Source: Calditrichia bacterium
GTDB lineage: Bacteria > Calditrichota > Calditrichia > RBG-13-44-9
Reading direction: 5' to 3'
Length of the DNA: 31,883 bases
NCBI GenBank assembly: GCA_026991005.1
Contig: JALXCH010000669.1
Span: 1 to 31,883 of the forward strand
This document shows positions 1 to 9,009 of the stretch, piece after piece (position 1 is the stretch's first letter; each line of letters begins with the position of its first letter). The translations under genes and the position numbers were made by a program. Below the pieces are notes generated by a model. The model saw only the letters and a program-made list of their open reading frames with translations. It had not been told where the DNA came from and made no database searches.

Positions 1-2
1 CT

Positions 3-797
3 CAAAGCAATCAAAATAGAAAACCAGGACTTATTTCCCGGACCACGGGGCTGTTTTTACTGCTCATCATTTTGGCCCTTCCTCTACTGGCTACTCCGGG
101 ATTGGTGCCTTCGGTTAGCGCCGATACTACCGGTGAGGAGAATACACCCCCCAGCCTGGGATACTACTTCAGCCGCGAGTTTCTCCAGCAAAATCAGGGT
201 TATTGTTACCTCGCATTCGAGCAATTTCCCAACGTTTCCGAAGAAAATAAACACATGTTCAGCCTGCGAGCAGAATGGAGTCAATTAAGAGGAAAGGCGG
301 GATTAACAATTTCACTCCAGTGGATTCATTCCAAGGAACATAGTGAGTGCAACCCGGATGAATCGCTGGAATGTGATAACGGCACCTCCTATTTATTTTA
401 TTTTTTTCCCAAGTTTAAAATAGGTAGTCGCTTTTTTCGGATAACAGGAGGATTGGCTTATCTTTATGGCACTGACCTACCTCCCAAAAGCACGAAACCC
501 GGTTTTCTCATCCTCCCGGGAGGGGCTATTCACCTGGGACTGATTGACTATTTGTATGTCTCCATCGGTTTTTTAAACGACCATCTGGACGCCATGACTT
601 CCTTCTCCGCGGTACTTCAACATCCTACAAAATTTTTCCGAATTGAGCTGGGCGTCTCGAAACTGGAAGAAGAGTGGCATCACATATTGAAGGCAGAATT
701 TCCGCTTCCCGGACCGTTTATGGGAACTATTCAGGGAAGATGGGCTTCTAAAAAAATAACGATACTTCGGTTGGGTCTTGGCTACCGATGGAAGTAG
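3..797 (+). CDS. Exported hypothetical protein, probably outer-membrane beta-barrel (5' end outside window)
   Basis: The frame is open from the left edge. Codons before the TTG at 72 encode a basic stretch and a hydrophobic run (FLLLIILALPLLATPGL) ending in SVSA, a good signal peptide with cleavage near position 111. The TTG at 72 would cut that peptide in half and no ATG or GTG lies upstream in frame, so the true start is most likely left of the window. The mature part of roughly 225 residues is rich in aromatic, alternating segments separated by turns, and ends in the amphipathic strand-like run ILRLGLGYRWK, which suggests a small outer-membrane beta-barrel. I recognise no family. No same-strand neighbour is close enough to show an operon. 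Export is fairly sure; the barrel assignment is inference from composition. Confidence 0.6.
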   Translation, partial: QSNQNRKPGLISRTTGLFLLLIILALPLLATPGLVPSVSADTTGEENTPPSLGYYFSREFLQQNQGYCYLAFEQFPNVSEENKHMFSLRAEWSQLRGKAGLTISLQWIHSKEHSECNPDESLECDNGTSYLFYFFPKFKIGSRFFRITGGLAYLYGTDLPPKSTKPGFLILPGGAIHLGLIDYLYVSIGFLNDHLDAMTSFSAVLQHPTKFFRIELGVSKLEEEWHHILKAEFPLPGPFMGTIQGRWASKKITILRLGLGYRWK

Positions 798-1019
798 CAC
801 TGCCAGGAAAAACCGACGCCATTTCACAGAACAGAGAGCTGTATTTTGCACATGGATGTACCGCCCAATTGAATAATTCTAAACACTCGCTCCATTCTTC
901 TATGATTTTCTTTTGAACCTTCCATTCGAGAATAAATCCTCCCCATCGAAAATTTGTTTGCTGGAATTTGCGATTCTCAAAGATTAATTTGTTTACGAAT
1001 TGAGATGGAAACATGGAAT

Positions 1020-1742
1020 ATGGAACTGTTTTTCGCTGAAGATTTTCATCCGGAAAAAGCGCATATCACCCTCGGGCAGGAAGAATCCCGTCATATAGCG
1101 CGGGTGTACCGGAAATCCCGGGGCGAGGTCATCTGGCTTACGGATGGAAACGGGCATCGCATTCAGGGAGAGGTTGCCGAAATCCGGAAAGGGCAGGTAG
1201 AAATTGCCATCCGGCAGGTGGAACATTTTCCTTTTCCCCCGGAAAATCGAATGGTGGTGGGGGTAGCTGTCATTCGACCCAACCGGCTGGATTGGGCGGT
1301 GGAAAAACTAACCGAATTAGGGGTGTTGCGCATTGTACCCCTACTTTTTCGCTACAACACCCGGAAACAGATTAAAATCGGGCATCTCCAGCGGGTGATG
1401 AGAAGCGCACTGAAGCAATCCCAGCAGTGGTACCTTCCGGAAATATCCCCACCTGTCCTGTTTTCCCGGTGGTTGGAAGACATCCCTGCCGAGGAACCGT
1501 TACGTTTTCTGGCTCATCCCAATTCCCGGCAGACACCCTGGAACCTGCCGTTACCGCCAGACGAATCCCGCACCTGTTACCTGGCCGTAGGGCCGGAAGG
1601 AGGATTTCATCCCCAGGAACTGGCATTGGCACAGGAACATCATTTCCACCTGCTGCATCTGGGGAATACCATTCTCCGTACCGAAACAGCTGCGGTGGTG
1701 GGAACTGCCCTTCTCAAACAAAAACTGTACACCCCAAGATGA
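1020..1742 (+). CDS. rsmE: 16S rRNA (uracil-1498-N3)-methyltransferase RsmE
   Basis: RsmE is a SPOUT-class methyltransferase that methylates N3 of U1498 in 16S rRNA using S-adenosylmethionine. The two signature blocks of the C-terminal knot are present: AVGPEGGF at about residues 189-196 and LGNTILRTETA at about 214-224. The N-terminal PUA-like part includes the typical EESRHIARVYRKSRGE segment. The chosen ATG gives 240 residues beginning MELFFAEDF, the usual RsmE length and N-terminus, with a GGAAA stretch about 9 bases upstream. An in-frame ATG at 1005 would add five residues, and an upstream TTG at 954 would add an atypical leader. It stands alone, followed by 281 bases without a gene. Family assignment is firm; the start is uncertain by five residues. 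Confidence 0.95.
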   Translation: MELFFAEDFHPEKAHITLGQEESRHIARVYRKSRGEVIWLTDGNGHRIQGEVAEIRKGQVEIAIRQVEHFPFPPENRMVVGVAVIRPNRLDWAVEKLTELGVLRIVPLLFRYNTRKQIKIGHLQRVMRSALKQSQQWYLPEISPPVLFSRWLEDIPAEEPLRFLAHPNSRQTPWNLPLPPDESRTCYLAVGPEGGFHPQELALAQEHHFHLLHLGNTILRTETAAVVGTALLKQKLYTPR

Positions 1743-2023
1743 TTTTCTCGCTGACATGATGAGATTTCTTCATTAAATTCCTGCGAAATGAAAATGCATC
1801 CGGATTTAGCGATGCACTAAAAAACATCCATTTGCAATGGGCTAAAAACCAGGCGAATCGAAATCAGGAAACATTGTAGGGATACCGCAAACCGGTAGTT
1901 TTCCTGTAAATAAACAAGTATTTTTCAGATGGAATTTCCGAACCCCCGCTTAACATGGAGGGTATTCTTGCAAACCTCTTGAATAATGAATCTTAACCCG
2001 AACGGAAAATTACGGGAGACAAA

Positions 2024-2368
2024 ATGAGCGATTGTCTTTTCTGTCGCATTGCCCGCGGCGAAGTACCGGCCCGCGTGATTTACCAGGACGAGCAGGCCGT
2101 GGCATTCCACGACATTAATCCCCAGGCACCGGTGCACGTGCTGATTATTCCCCGTAAACACATCGACAAAGTACTGAACATCAGCCAGGAGGATGAGGCG
2201 CTCATCGGGCATCTCCATTACGTAGCCAACCTTATTGCGCGAGAACTGGGAATTGCGGAAGATGGTTACCGGCTGGTCTTCAATGTAGGGAGGCACGGTG
2301 GGCAGCATGTGTACCACATCCATCTTCATCTTTTGGGCGGTAGACCCATGGGCTGGCCTCCGGGATAA
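2024..2368 (+). CDS. HIT-family (Hint-type) nucleotide hydrolase
   Basis: This is a 114-residue histidine-triad protein of the Hint branch, which hydrolyses nucleoside phosphoramidates and related AMP conjugates. The triad HIHLHL lies at residues 98-103, within HVYHIHLHLLGGR, and the middle histidine (H100) is expected to be the nucleophile. The N-terminus has the CLFC pair (C4, C7) that with later histidines binds zinc in many family members. IIPRKHI and the FNVGRHGGQ loop are also typical. A GGGAG ribosome-binding site lies just upstream of the ATG. Length and motifs match free-standing bacterial Hint proteins. The next gene starts 163 bases further on, so co-transcription is possible but not shown. 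Confidence 0.95.
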   Translation: MSDCLFCRIARGEVPARVIYQDEQAVAFHDINPQAPVHVLIIPRKHIDKVLNISQEDEALIGHLHYVANLIARELGIAEDGYRLVFNVGRHGGQHVYHIHLHLLGGRPMGWPPG

Positions 2369-2531
2369 ATCCGCTTTCAGCCATGTTGAAAATCCCGGAA
2401 AAGCTACAAAGCCTTTTGTGCACCACGGTTAATTTTTCCAGATACCGGCTTAGGATAGGGCTTTTGAAATGGCTTCCGTATTAATTAAGGCAATACTGGT
2501 TTGAATAAAAAGTGTAAAGTCTGGAGGAAAC

Positions 2532-5500
2532 ATGAGAATCTGGCGGAACGTGTTATTTGCAGTATTATTTGGTTTCATCACCATTTTAACAGCCGGTAAT
2601 TACCAGATGGTACGGGTGTACATTCACTCTTCCCAGGATCTGGAGCAACTTGCCCGGCTGGGAGTGGATTTCGAAGGAAGCCGGTACAAAGAAAACACCT
2701 TTGTGGACTTACAATTGTCTCTTCAGGAAAAAGAAAAAATAGAGCAGGCGGGATTCCAGAGCGAGGTATTGATTGCCGATCTGGAACGGTTCTACCAGGA
2801 TCGGCTGGAAAGACGCTCGGGCAAGGGATTTGGATACGGCTCCATGGGTGGTTTTTACACCCTCTCCGAGGTGATGGCGGAACTGGATTCCATGATTGCC
2901 CAGTATCCCACATTAATTTCCCGCAAGGACACCATTGGCTACTCCCTGCTGGGGCGTCCCATCGTGGCCGTGTGCATTAGCGATAACCCTAACGTTCCGG
3001 AGAATGAACCCGAGGTGTTATTTACCGGCTTGCATCACGCCCGCGAGCCCATGAGCATGATGACCATTCTGTACTACATGTGGTATTTACTGGAAAACTA
3101 CGGAAGCGACCCCCAGGCGACTTATCTGGTGAATAATCGGCAGATCTGGTTCGTTCCGGTCGTTAATCCCGATGGATACTGGCACAACCAGCAAACCAAT
3201 CCCAACGGTGGCGGCATGTGGCGCCTGAACGGGCGAGATAACAACGACAACGGCATCTTTTTCGAAAGCAATATCGATGGGGTGGATTTGAACCGTAATT
3301 ACGGTTACATGTGGGGATACGACAACAACGGCTCCAGTCCCACCCCCGGTTCCCAGACATACCGTGGCGTGGCACCGTTTTCGGAATCGGAAACCTGGAC
3401 GATTAAAAATTTCTGCGAGCAGCATCAGTTTACCGCTGCTTTCAATTACCATTCTTACAGCGATTTGCTCATTCACCCCTGGGCATATAACGATTCTCCC
3501 ACACCGGACCATTTCCTGTTTCATACTTACGGATTGGATTTGACCCAGTTTAACGGCTACGTTCTGGGAACACCGGGGCAAACCGTCGGTTACGCTGTAA
3601 ATGGCGACGCCAACGACTGGATGTACGGGGAGCAAACCACCAAACCGAAAATTATTGCTTACACTCCGGAGGTAGGAACATTTGGAGATGGCTTCTGGCC
3701 TTCCACCTCTCGAATCATCCCGCTGGCGCAGGAGAATCTGTACCCAAACATTCGGTTAAGCTACATTGCGGGTCCTTTTCCGCAGATTGCTTTGACCCAG
3801 ACAACCATCTACGGTGCCAATTCCTTCCCCGATCCGGGTGAGGTGGTGGAAATTACCCCATCCATTATGAACTACGGTCTAAAACCCACCGGTGCGGTGA
3901 CTGTGGAATTGGTTCCCCGAAGCAATGCCATTCACATGCTGCACGGTACGGTGCAGGTTCCTCCGATGAATACTTTCGACACCACCACCGTTACCTCTCC
4001 CTGGAGATTCCAGATTGACTACAGCGCTACCCCGGGAGAAACTGCGATTCTGGATGTTTATTTATACGAAAGCGGTACCCTGGTGAGTGTGGATAGTATG
4101 GAAATGCTGCTGGGAACACCGGATCTCTTTTTAAGCGACGATGCCGAAAATGGGATGGTCAACTGGAGCACCAACGGAAGCTGGGGTGTGACGGCATCCA
4201 GTGCACACTCCCCCAGCCACAGCTTTACCGATTCCCCCGGCGGGAACTACCCCAACAATGCCAACATCTGGTTAAAATCCCAGCCCATAGATTTAACTGG
4301 TGCAACCGGGGCAACGTTAAGTTACTGGACCCACTGGGATATTGAAAATAACTGGGATTTTGGTGTAGTGGAGATTTCCACCAATAACGGGGTTACCTGG
4401 CAGCACCTGGTGGCACCGCATATGGACGAAGCCAGTGGGAGCGGAACCCAGCAAACCGGATTGCACGGGTACGATGGAACCCAGAATAGCTGGGTGTACG
4501 AAGAGATTGATTTGAGCGCTTACGTGGGGCAAACGGTGTACCTCCGCTTCCGCCTTATGTCCGATGGCTCTATCAATGAAGATGGTTGGTATCTGGATGA
4601 TATTCAAATTCTGCAATATAGCCCCAATGCCAATATTCCCCCGTACATCTCCAGTGTCAGCAATCCGGGATTTCAGCAGTACACGGGACAACCGTACCCC
4701 GTAGATGCCATCATCGTGGACAACGACAGTATCGCTAGCGCAGAAATTTACTATTCGACCGATGACGGGCAAACTTTCCAGACCATTAATATGACGGGGA
4801 ACGATTCCCTTTACACCGGGTACATTCCCCCGCTGGGTCCGGGAAGCAGTGTACGTTACTACGTAGAAGCTATAGATAACCAGGGCAGTTATTCGCGCTA
4901 TCCCTACAATGCTCCGGATAGTTTGCTTTCGTTTACCATTCTGGGTACCGGGCCTGCGATTGCTGTTTCGCCCTCGCAGTTGAATTTCACCGTTCCGCAA
5001 CTGTTCTGGCAGCAACAGGGTCTCACCATCTCTAATCCTGGGAATCAACCGCTTACCTTTACCATTACGGATAGTATTGTGGCTATGCCCGGTTCCAGAA
5101 ATGGGATGCGCACGGCAACTACTGGAATGAGGGAGCTGTTGCTGCATCAACTCCGGGAAGTTGTGCCGCAACAGCTTTCTCCGGAAACCAGTACCCCTTC
5201 TGCACCCTCAATTTCTACTCCCGAAAATCGGGTGGTAATTGTTACTGATACTTTGGGCGATGTGACGGATCCTCACTTAGACATTCAAAGTATCTCGCTA
5301 AACGAAACAATGTTTAGCTGGGAATGGAGCATCGCCTTTGGAGACACCCCTTCCACCGAGGCCCTTCTCATTATTTCCATCGATCTGGATCAGAATTTTG
5401 GCACCGGAACATATCCTGTACCCCTGGGCTACGGTCCGGGGAATTTCGATCTGGGGGCGGAATATGAGATGTATTTTGATCTGGGAAATCGGTTGGGAGA

Positions 5501-6584
5501 CACCCTGGGCATTCCCGCTTCGGTATTTGTGATAAATATGCAGGATACTTCCCTGATGGGGATACCGGTTCCCATGCAGATTAATGGCAATACGGTCAGT
5601 GTAACCCTGTTTAAAGCACTTTACCCCATTGGTGATACCGACATGAATATCGGCGCCATGATGCTTCCGTTGCGGGGAATTCCCATTCCGGATATGGCAC
5701 CGGATTACGGACACGGAGTGTACGGGCAGGAACTGGGTTGTTCCTGGGTAACGGAGCTGGATAGTACGGGAACTGCCTTTTACCCCTTCACGGGAACCGT
5801 AGCACCGGGCGACTCGGTCACGATTGAAATCAAAGTTGCCGCTGCCTATCCCATGGGGAGCTATCAGGCTGCGTTAAAAATTGCCAATAACAGCTCCCAG
5901 GGAATGGTGGAGGTGCCGGTTACCATGCAAATTCTTTCCCCGGGTGAACCCAACATCGCCGTTGCCCCGGCCAGTATTTCGGACACCCTGGAGCAAAATG
6001 GCACTCCAGTAGTTCACACCATCGAAATTTCCAACACTGGCAACGCTATGCTGCTGTTTACGGTTCGCGATTCGGTAAGCACCGATAGCAACTGGATTCA
6101 GCTTTCCAGCACTTATGGAGCCGTCTCCCCCGGGGAAACCTATCAGCTGGAAGTTATCCTCGACCCCATAGGATTAGCAGCAAACAACAGTTACAGCGGA
6201 CAGGTGATTATTTTAAGCAACGATCCCGATGCCCAGCAAACGGTTATTCCGGTAGAGATGTTCCTCCAGTCTTCCAGTGGGATTGTTTCCACCACAGAGA
6301 TTCCCACTACCCTGCAGTTGCGGGCGAACTATCCCAATCCGTTCAATCCTTCTACCACTATTGCTTTCGACCTTCCTCGCCGCATGCAGGTAAAGCTGGA
6401 AGTGTTCAACATTCTGGGACAACGGGTAGCCGTACTGGTGAACAAAAAGCTGGCTCCGGGACGCTACCACCTGACCTGGCAGGCACGATCCACTACGGGC
6501 GAACCCCTCCCCAGCGGAATTTATTTTTACCGCTTACAGGCAGATAACCAGACACGGGTTAGAAAGATGCTGTTAACGCGGTAA
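2532..6584 (+). CDS. Secreted M14 zinc carboxypeptidase with T9SS C-terminal sorting domain
   Basis: A 1350-residue exported protease. Residues 1-22 form a signal peptide, followed by a short propeptide-like region. The M14 carboxypeptidase domain spans about 100-415 with all expected residues: zinc ligands H169 and E172 (HAREP), substrate-binding N254-R255 (VDLNRNYG), third zinc ligand H307 (NYHSYSD) and catalytic E380 (YTPEVG). Residues about 530-695 form a MAM/immune-inhibitor-A-like jelly roll, followed by Ig or FN3-like segments that include two ASPM-type blocks beginning IAVSPSQLNF and IAVAPASISD. The last 88 residues, starting LRANYPNPFNPSTTI, are a type A T9SS sorting domain, so the product is probably released or anchored at the cell surface. 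GGAGG precedes the ATG. It likely digests extracellular peptides. Catalytic class is firm; the middle domain names are approximate. Confidence 0.95.
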   Translation: MRIWRNVLFAVLFGFITILTAGNYQMVRVYIHSSQDLEQLARLGVDFEGSRYKENTFVDLQLSLQEKEKIEQAGFQSEVLIADLERFYQDRLERRSGKGFGYGSMGGFYTLSEVMAELDSMIAQYPTLISRKDTIGYSLLGRPIVAVCISDNPNVPENEPEVLFTGLHHAREPMSMMTILYYMWYLLENYGSDPQATYLVNNRQIWFVPVVNPDGYWHNQQTNPNGGGMWRLNGRDNNDNGIFFESNIDGVDLNRNYGYMWGYDNNGSSPTPGSQTYRGVAPFSESETWTIKNFCEQHQFTAAFNYHSYSDLLIHPWAYNDSPTPDHFLFHTYGLDLTQFNGYVLGTPGQTVGYAVNGDANDWMYGEQTTKPKIIAYTPEVGTFGDGFWPSTSRIIPLAQENLYPNIRLSYIAGPFPQIALTQTTIYGANSFPDPGEVVEITPSIMNYGLKPTGAVTVELVPRSNAIHMLHGTVQVPPMNTFDTTTVTSPWRFQIDYSATPGETAILDVYLYESGTLVSVDSMEMLLGTPDLFLSDDAENGMVNWSTNGSWGVTASSAHSPSHSFTDSPGGNYPNNANIWLKSQPIDLTGATGATLSYWTHWDIENNWDFGVVEISTNNGVTWQHLVAPHMDEASGSGTQQTGLHGYDGTQNSWVYEEIDLSAYVGQTVYLRFRLMSDGSINEDGWYLDDIQILQYSPNANIPPYISSVSNPGFQQYTGQPYPVDAIIVDNDSIASAEIYYSTDDGQTFQTINMTGNDSLYTGYIPPLGPGSSVRYYVEAIDNQGSYSRYPYNAPDSLLSFTILGTGPAIAVSPSQLNFTVPQLFWQQQGLTISNPGNQPLTFTITDSIVAMPGSRNGMRTATTGMRELLLHQLREVVPQQLSPETSTPSAPSISTPENRVVIVTDTLGDVTDPHLDIQSISLNETMFSWEWSIAFGDTPSTEALLIISIDLDQNFGTGTYPVPLGYGPGNFDLGAEYEMYFDLGNRLGDTLGIPASVFVINMQDTSLMGIPVPMQINGNTVSVTLFKALYPIGDTDMNIGAMMLPLRGIPIPDMAPDYGHGVYGQELGCSWVTELDSTGTAFYPFTGTVAPGDSVTIEIKVAAAYPMGSYQAALKIANNSSQGMVEVPVTMQILSPGEPNIAVAPASISDTLEQNGTPVVHTIEISNTGNAMLLFTVRDSVSTDSNWIQLSSTYGAVSPGETYQLEVILDPIGLAANNSYSGQVIILSNDPDAQQTVIPVEMFLQSSSGIVSTTEIPTTLQLRANYPNPFNPSTTIAFDLPRRMQVKLEVFNILGQRVAVLVNKKLAPGRYHLTWQARSTTGEPLPSGIYFYRLQADNQTRVRKMLLTR

Positions 6585-7075
6585 AATAGAAAAATGTTTA
6601 TGATTGCAAATTGTAATAAAAAGCGAATGTTTTATTTAGTTGCCCATTAAATTAATATAGGGGGACATCATTTCGGAAAGAGGGATGAATCTTTTATTAA
6701 ATTGCCTCGACCTTCAGGTCGGGGAGGAGAAGGTGTCCCCCTCCCAATAGGGCTTTAGCCCAACTACAATCCCATTTACTACAGTAATTCGCTTGTTCAT
6801 CTCAGAAGTATCCTTCGGATAGACAAAATGTTATACAAACGTTTTTAATCCAACGAGAATGTAACCATTAAAAATCATCAAAATATCAGGAATTATGTAA
6901 AGTTCAGGTAAGAATCTGACCAGGTGAACGGATATAATTTAAAAAGAAGAATAGATTATTTTGTTCATTCTTATTATATTCAATTTAAGATTTAAACTAT
7001 TAGATTATTTTTTAATCAATTTATGATAAAGATATTTATTTTAATAAATTTTAAAAATTCGTTTAAGGGAAGCAT
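6585..7075. other. AT-rich intergenic region with palindromic elements
   Basis: No gene is visible in these 491 bases. The left part holds a structured element (6659-6761, listed separately); the right part, from about 6780, is strongly AT-rich and runs into the ATPase gene. The change in base composition against the GC-richer carboxypeptidase gene is visible by eye and continues until about 9030. Confidence 0.6.
6659..6761. repeat. Nested inverted-repeat element
   Basis: A perfect 9-bp inverted repeat, AGGGGGACA at 6659-6667 and TGTCCCCCT at 6734-6742, encloses a second hairpin, CCTCGACC-ttca-GGTCGGGG (6705-6724, one G-T pair). A third small hairpin, GGGC-ttta-GCCC, follows at 6750-6761. 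None is followed by a T run, so terminator function is not supported. The layout resembles a small dispersed palindromic element or a cassette boundary. Confidence 0.55.
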
Positions 7076-8350
7076 ATGTTTTCACATATCTCTTTAGCAG
7101 GATACAAATCATTTAAACAAAAAGTAGATGCTGAATTAAAACCCTTAACCATCCTTGCGGGAGCCAATAGTTCTGGAAAATCTTCTTTAATCCAGCCTCT
7201 TTTACTGTTCAAACAAACTTTATTAACAGGTTCCGATCCGGGTCCTTTAAGATTGGATGGTCCCAATGTTATTTTTTCACACAGTGACCAATTATTCTGG
7301 CATGCACCAAATGAAGAAACCAATAGGTTTGAGGTCGAAATTGCAATACATCATAAACCCGATATAAAAGTCTCTGTTGTTTTCCAAAAACGTAAAGAAC
7401 CACGAGGATTACCGGCAATCCAGATAGAAAGTACAAGATGGTTAATCAATGATGAAATATACGAGTTTTTTGCAAAAAAGAACATATCCCCAGAATTAAA
7501 TAAAAAAATTAAAGAAATGATTGAAGACTTTTTTAAATATGAAGGTAATATTGAAATAAAAATCATACGTCAACGATGTTTTTTAGTTCTCAGTGGAAGA
7601 GTCGGCGAGTTTGAATTATTAAGGCTACCTTTTCATTTATCAATTGTTGAGGATCATCTTAAAAAAATCATCCATGTTCCGGGACTTCGTGGTAATCCCG
7701 AGCGCACCTATCCCGTAAGAGCAATTGGAAATGAATTCCCTGGATTATTCCAGGATTACGTTGCAAGCATTATTGCTTACTGGCAGCGTCAAAGAAAAAA
7801 TAAATTGGCTAAATTGAATGAATTTTTACTGCGAACAGGTTTGACCTGGAAAGTACGTGCTTATCAGAAAAGTGATACTGAAGTTGAGATTCAAGTAGGA
7901 AGAACCAATCGAAGTTTACGGGGTGGAGCAAAGGATTTAGTCAATATTGCTGACGTTGGATTTGGTGTCTCTCAATCTTTACCGATTCTGGTGGCACTTC
8001 TGGCAGCATCCCCCGGGCAATTAGTTTATATCGAACAACCAGAAATTCATCTCCATCCTAAAGCACAGGTCATTTTAGCAGAATTAATAAGCGAAACGGT
8101 GATGAACGGCGTTCAGGTTATCATAGAAACACACAGTCACCTCCTATTAATGGCTTTTCAAAGGGCAATTGTTAAAAATATTCTTCCTACAGATAAAGCA
8201 ATTTTGCACTGGTTTACTCGCGATGAACATGGAATTACTCATATTGAATGGACAACTTTTAAAGATGATGGGTCATTTGAAAACACCGATATTCCGGTGG
8301 ATTTTGCGGATATTAGCATACGACTCATGTATGAATATTTACACCAATAG
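7076..8350 (+). CDS. OLD/AAA15-type ATPase (DUF3696-like), partner of downstream PIN-like protein
   Basis: A 424-residue ABC-class ATPase of the AAA_15/AAA_21 kind. Walker A is GANSSGKSS at residues 29-37 (K35). The C-terminal half has VNIADVGFGVSQSLP, in the position of the ABC signature, Walker B LVYIEQPEIHLHP at 316-328 and the switch histidine in IIETHSHLL (H353). The C-terminus (FENTDIPVDFADI) resembles the DUF3696 tail. The middle, about 100-280, is a variable insert instead of a long SMC coiled coil. No TOPRIM nuclease domain is fused, unlike classical OLD proteins, so nuclease activity would have to come from the PIN-like protein encoded 55 bases downstream. AAGGGA precedes the ATG. 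The gene is much AT-richer than both flanks, suggesting transfer. ATPase fold is firm; a defence role is inferred from architecture and context. Confidence 0.88.
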   Translation: MFSHISLAGYKSFKQKVDAELKPLTILAGANSSGKSSLIQPLLLFKQTLLTGSDPGPLRLDGPNVIFSHSDQLFWHAPNEETNRFEVEIAIHHKPDIKVSVVFQKRKEPRGLPAIQIESTRWLINDEIYEFFAKKNISPELNKKIKEMIEDFFKYEGNIEIKIIRQRCFLVLSGRVGEFELLRLPFHLSIVEDHLKKIIHVPGLRGNPERTYPVRAIGNEFPGLFQDYVASIIAYWQRQRKNKLAKLNEFLLRTGLTWKVRAYQKSDTEVEIQVGRTNRSLRGGAKDLVNIADVGFGVSQSLPILVALLAASPGQLVYIEQPEIHLHPKAQVILAELISETVMNGVQVIIETHSHLLLMAFQRAIVKNILPTDKAILHWFTRDEHGITHIEWTTFKDDGSFENTDIPVDFADISIRLMYEYLHQ

Positions 8351-8405
8351 CAACTATTTTCGAATTAATACCATGATGACACTACATTTTATTCGGTGAG
8401 ATAAT

Positions 8406-8954
8406 TTGAGTAAAGAAATTGCAATCGTGATTGACACTGACATTGTTAGGGCGGCAAGCGGTTCAAAAAGTAAACACGCAAATTTATGCGCAGAAATTCT
8501 GTTCAAAATTTATGAATATGAATATTTTTTAGCATTGAGTAAAAAGTTAGAAGATGAATGGTTTAAGCAGCGAGAACAGACTAATAGCTGGGACAATTAT
8601 ATTTCTCCCTATTCTTTTTTAATCTTGAGTGAATTAAAAAATAGAGGTCGAATTAAATTTTGTGACATCGATATTGAAAAAGGTCATGAAATATTAAAAG
8701 GATTTTCAGATCCAGGAGTAAAAAATAGGGTAGAAAAAGACCTTCATATTATATTAACTGCGATTTGCGCCGATAAGCGTTTAATCTCTGGTAATCGTAG
8801 GGAGAGGCACCATTTTCGTACAGCCTGTGAGTGGGCTTCTTTTTTAAAAGAAATTATCTGGCCTTTTCCCCTTAAGGAGGTTCCGGAATGGCTTGCTAAC
8901 GGTGCAAATGAAGTTAAGGAATACTTTTTATGCGATTACGAAGATGATAAGTAA
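8406..8954 (+). CDS. PIN-like domain protein, putative RNase effector of the ATPase cassette
   Basis: 182 residues, beginning at a TTG with a GGTGAG ribosome-binding site five bases upstream (8395-8400). The acidic pattern fits a PIN nuclease: D10 and D12 in VIDTDIV at the end of the first strand, E49/E51 in the second helix (KKLEDEW), D112 in KDLHIILTA and D123 in ADKRLISGN. PIN domains are Mg-dependent RNases common in toxin-antitoxin and abortive-infection systems. The C-terminal third (about 140-182) is an acidic tail I do not recognise. Same strand as the ATPase, 55 bases apart and equally AT-rich, so the two are probably one transcriptional unit. The PIN call rests on residue pattern and length, not on a profile search. 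A structural or regulatory PIN-fold protein without catalysis is possible. Confidence 0.7.
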   Translation: MSKEIAIVIDTDIVRAASGSKSKHANLCAEILFKIYEYEYFLALSKKLEDEWFKQREQTNSWDNYISPYSFLILSELKNRGRIKFCDIDIEKGHEILKGFSDPGVKNRVEKDLHIILTAICADKRLISGNRRERHHFRTACEWASFLKEIIWPFPLKEVPEWLANGANEVKEYFLCDYEDDK

Positions 8955-9003
8955 TAAAAGAATTCATTTAATTGAAGAACTTCGGATTATTAGTAAATAC
9001 AAA

Positions 9004-9009
9004 TATAAT
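9004..9009 (+). promoter_or_regulatory. Possible -10 box for the molybdenum hydroxylase operon
   Basis: A perfect TATAAT stands 27 bases before the first hydroxylase ATG. The hexamer 17 bases upstream, TTCGGA at 8981-8986, matches the -35 consensus poorly. The surroundings are AT-rich, so chance occurrence is likely enough to keep confidence low. Confidence 0.25.

Noticed and set aside
748..1014. 88-codon minus-strand frame between the first gene and rsmE
   Set aside because: No ribosome-binding site of note, no motif, overlaps the rsmE start region; nothing supports translation.
1794..1816. Hairpin TGCATC...GATGCA after rsmE as a terminator
   Set aside because: Only a six-pair AT-containing stem with a ten-base loop, and followed by A-rich rather than T-rich sequence on the plus strand.
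4317..5171. 284-codon minus-strand frame inside the carboxypeptidase gene
   Set aside because: Lies wholly within a confident coding region on the other strand and shows no domain or ribosome-binding site.
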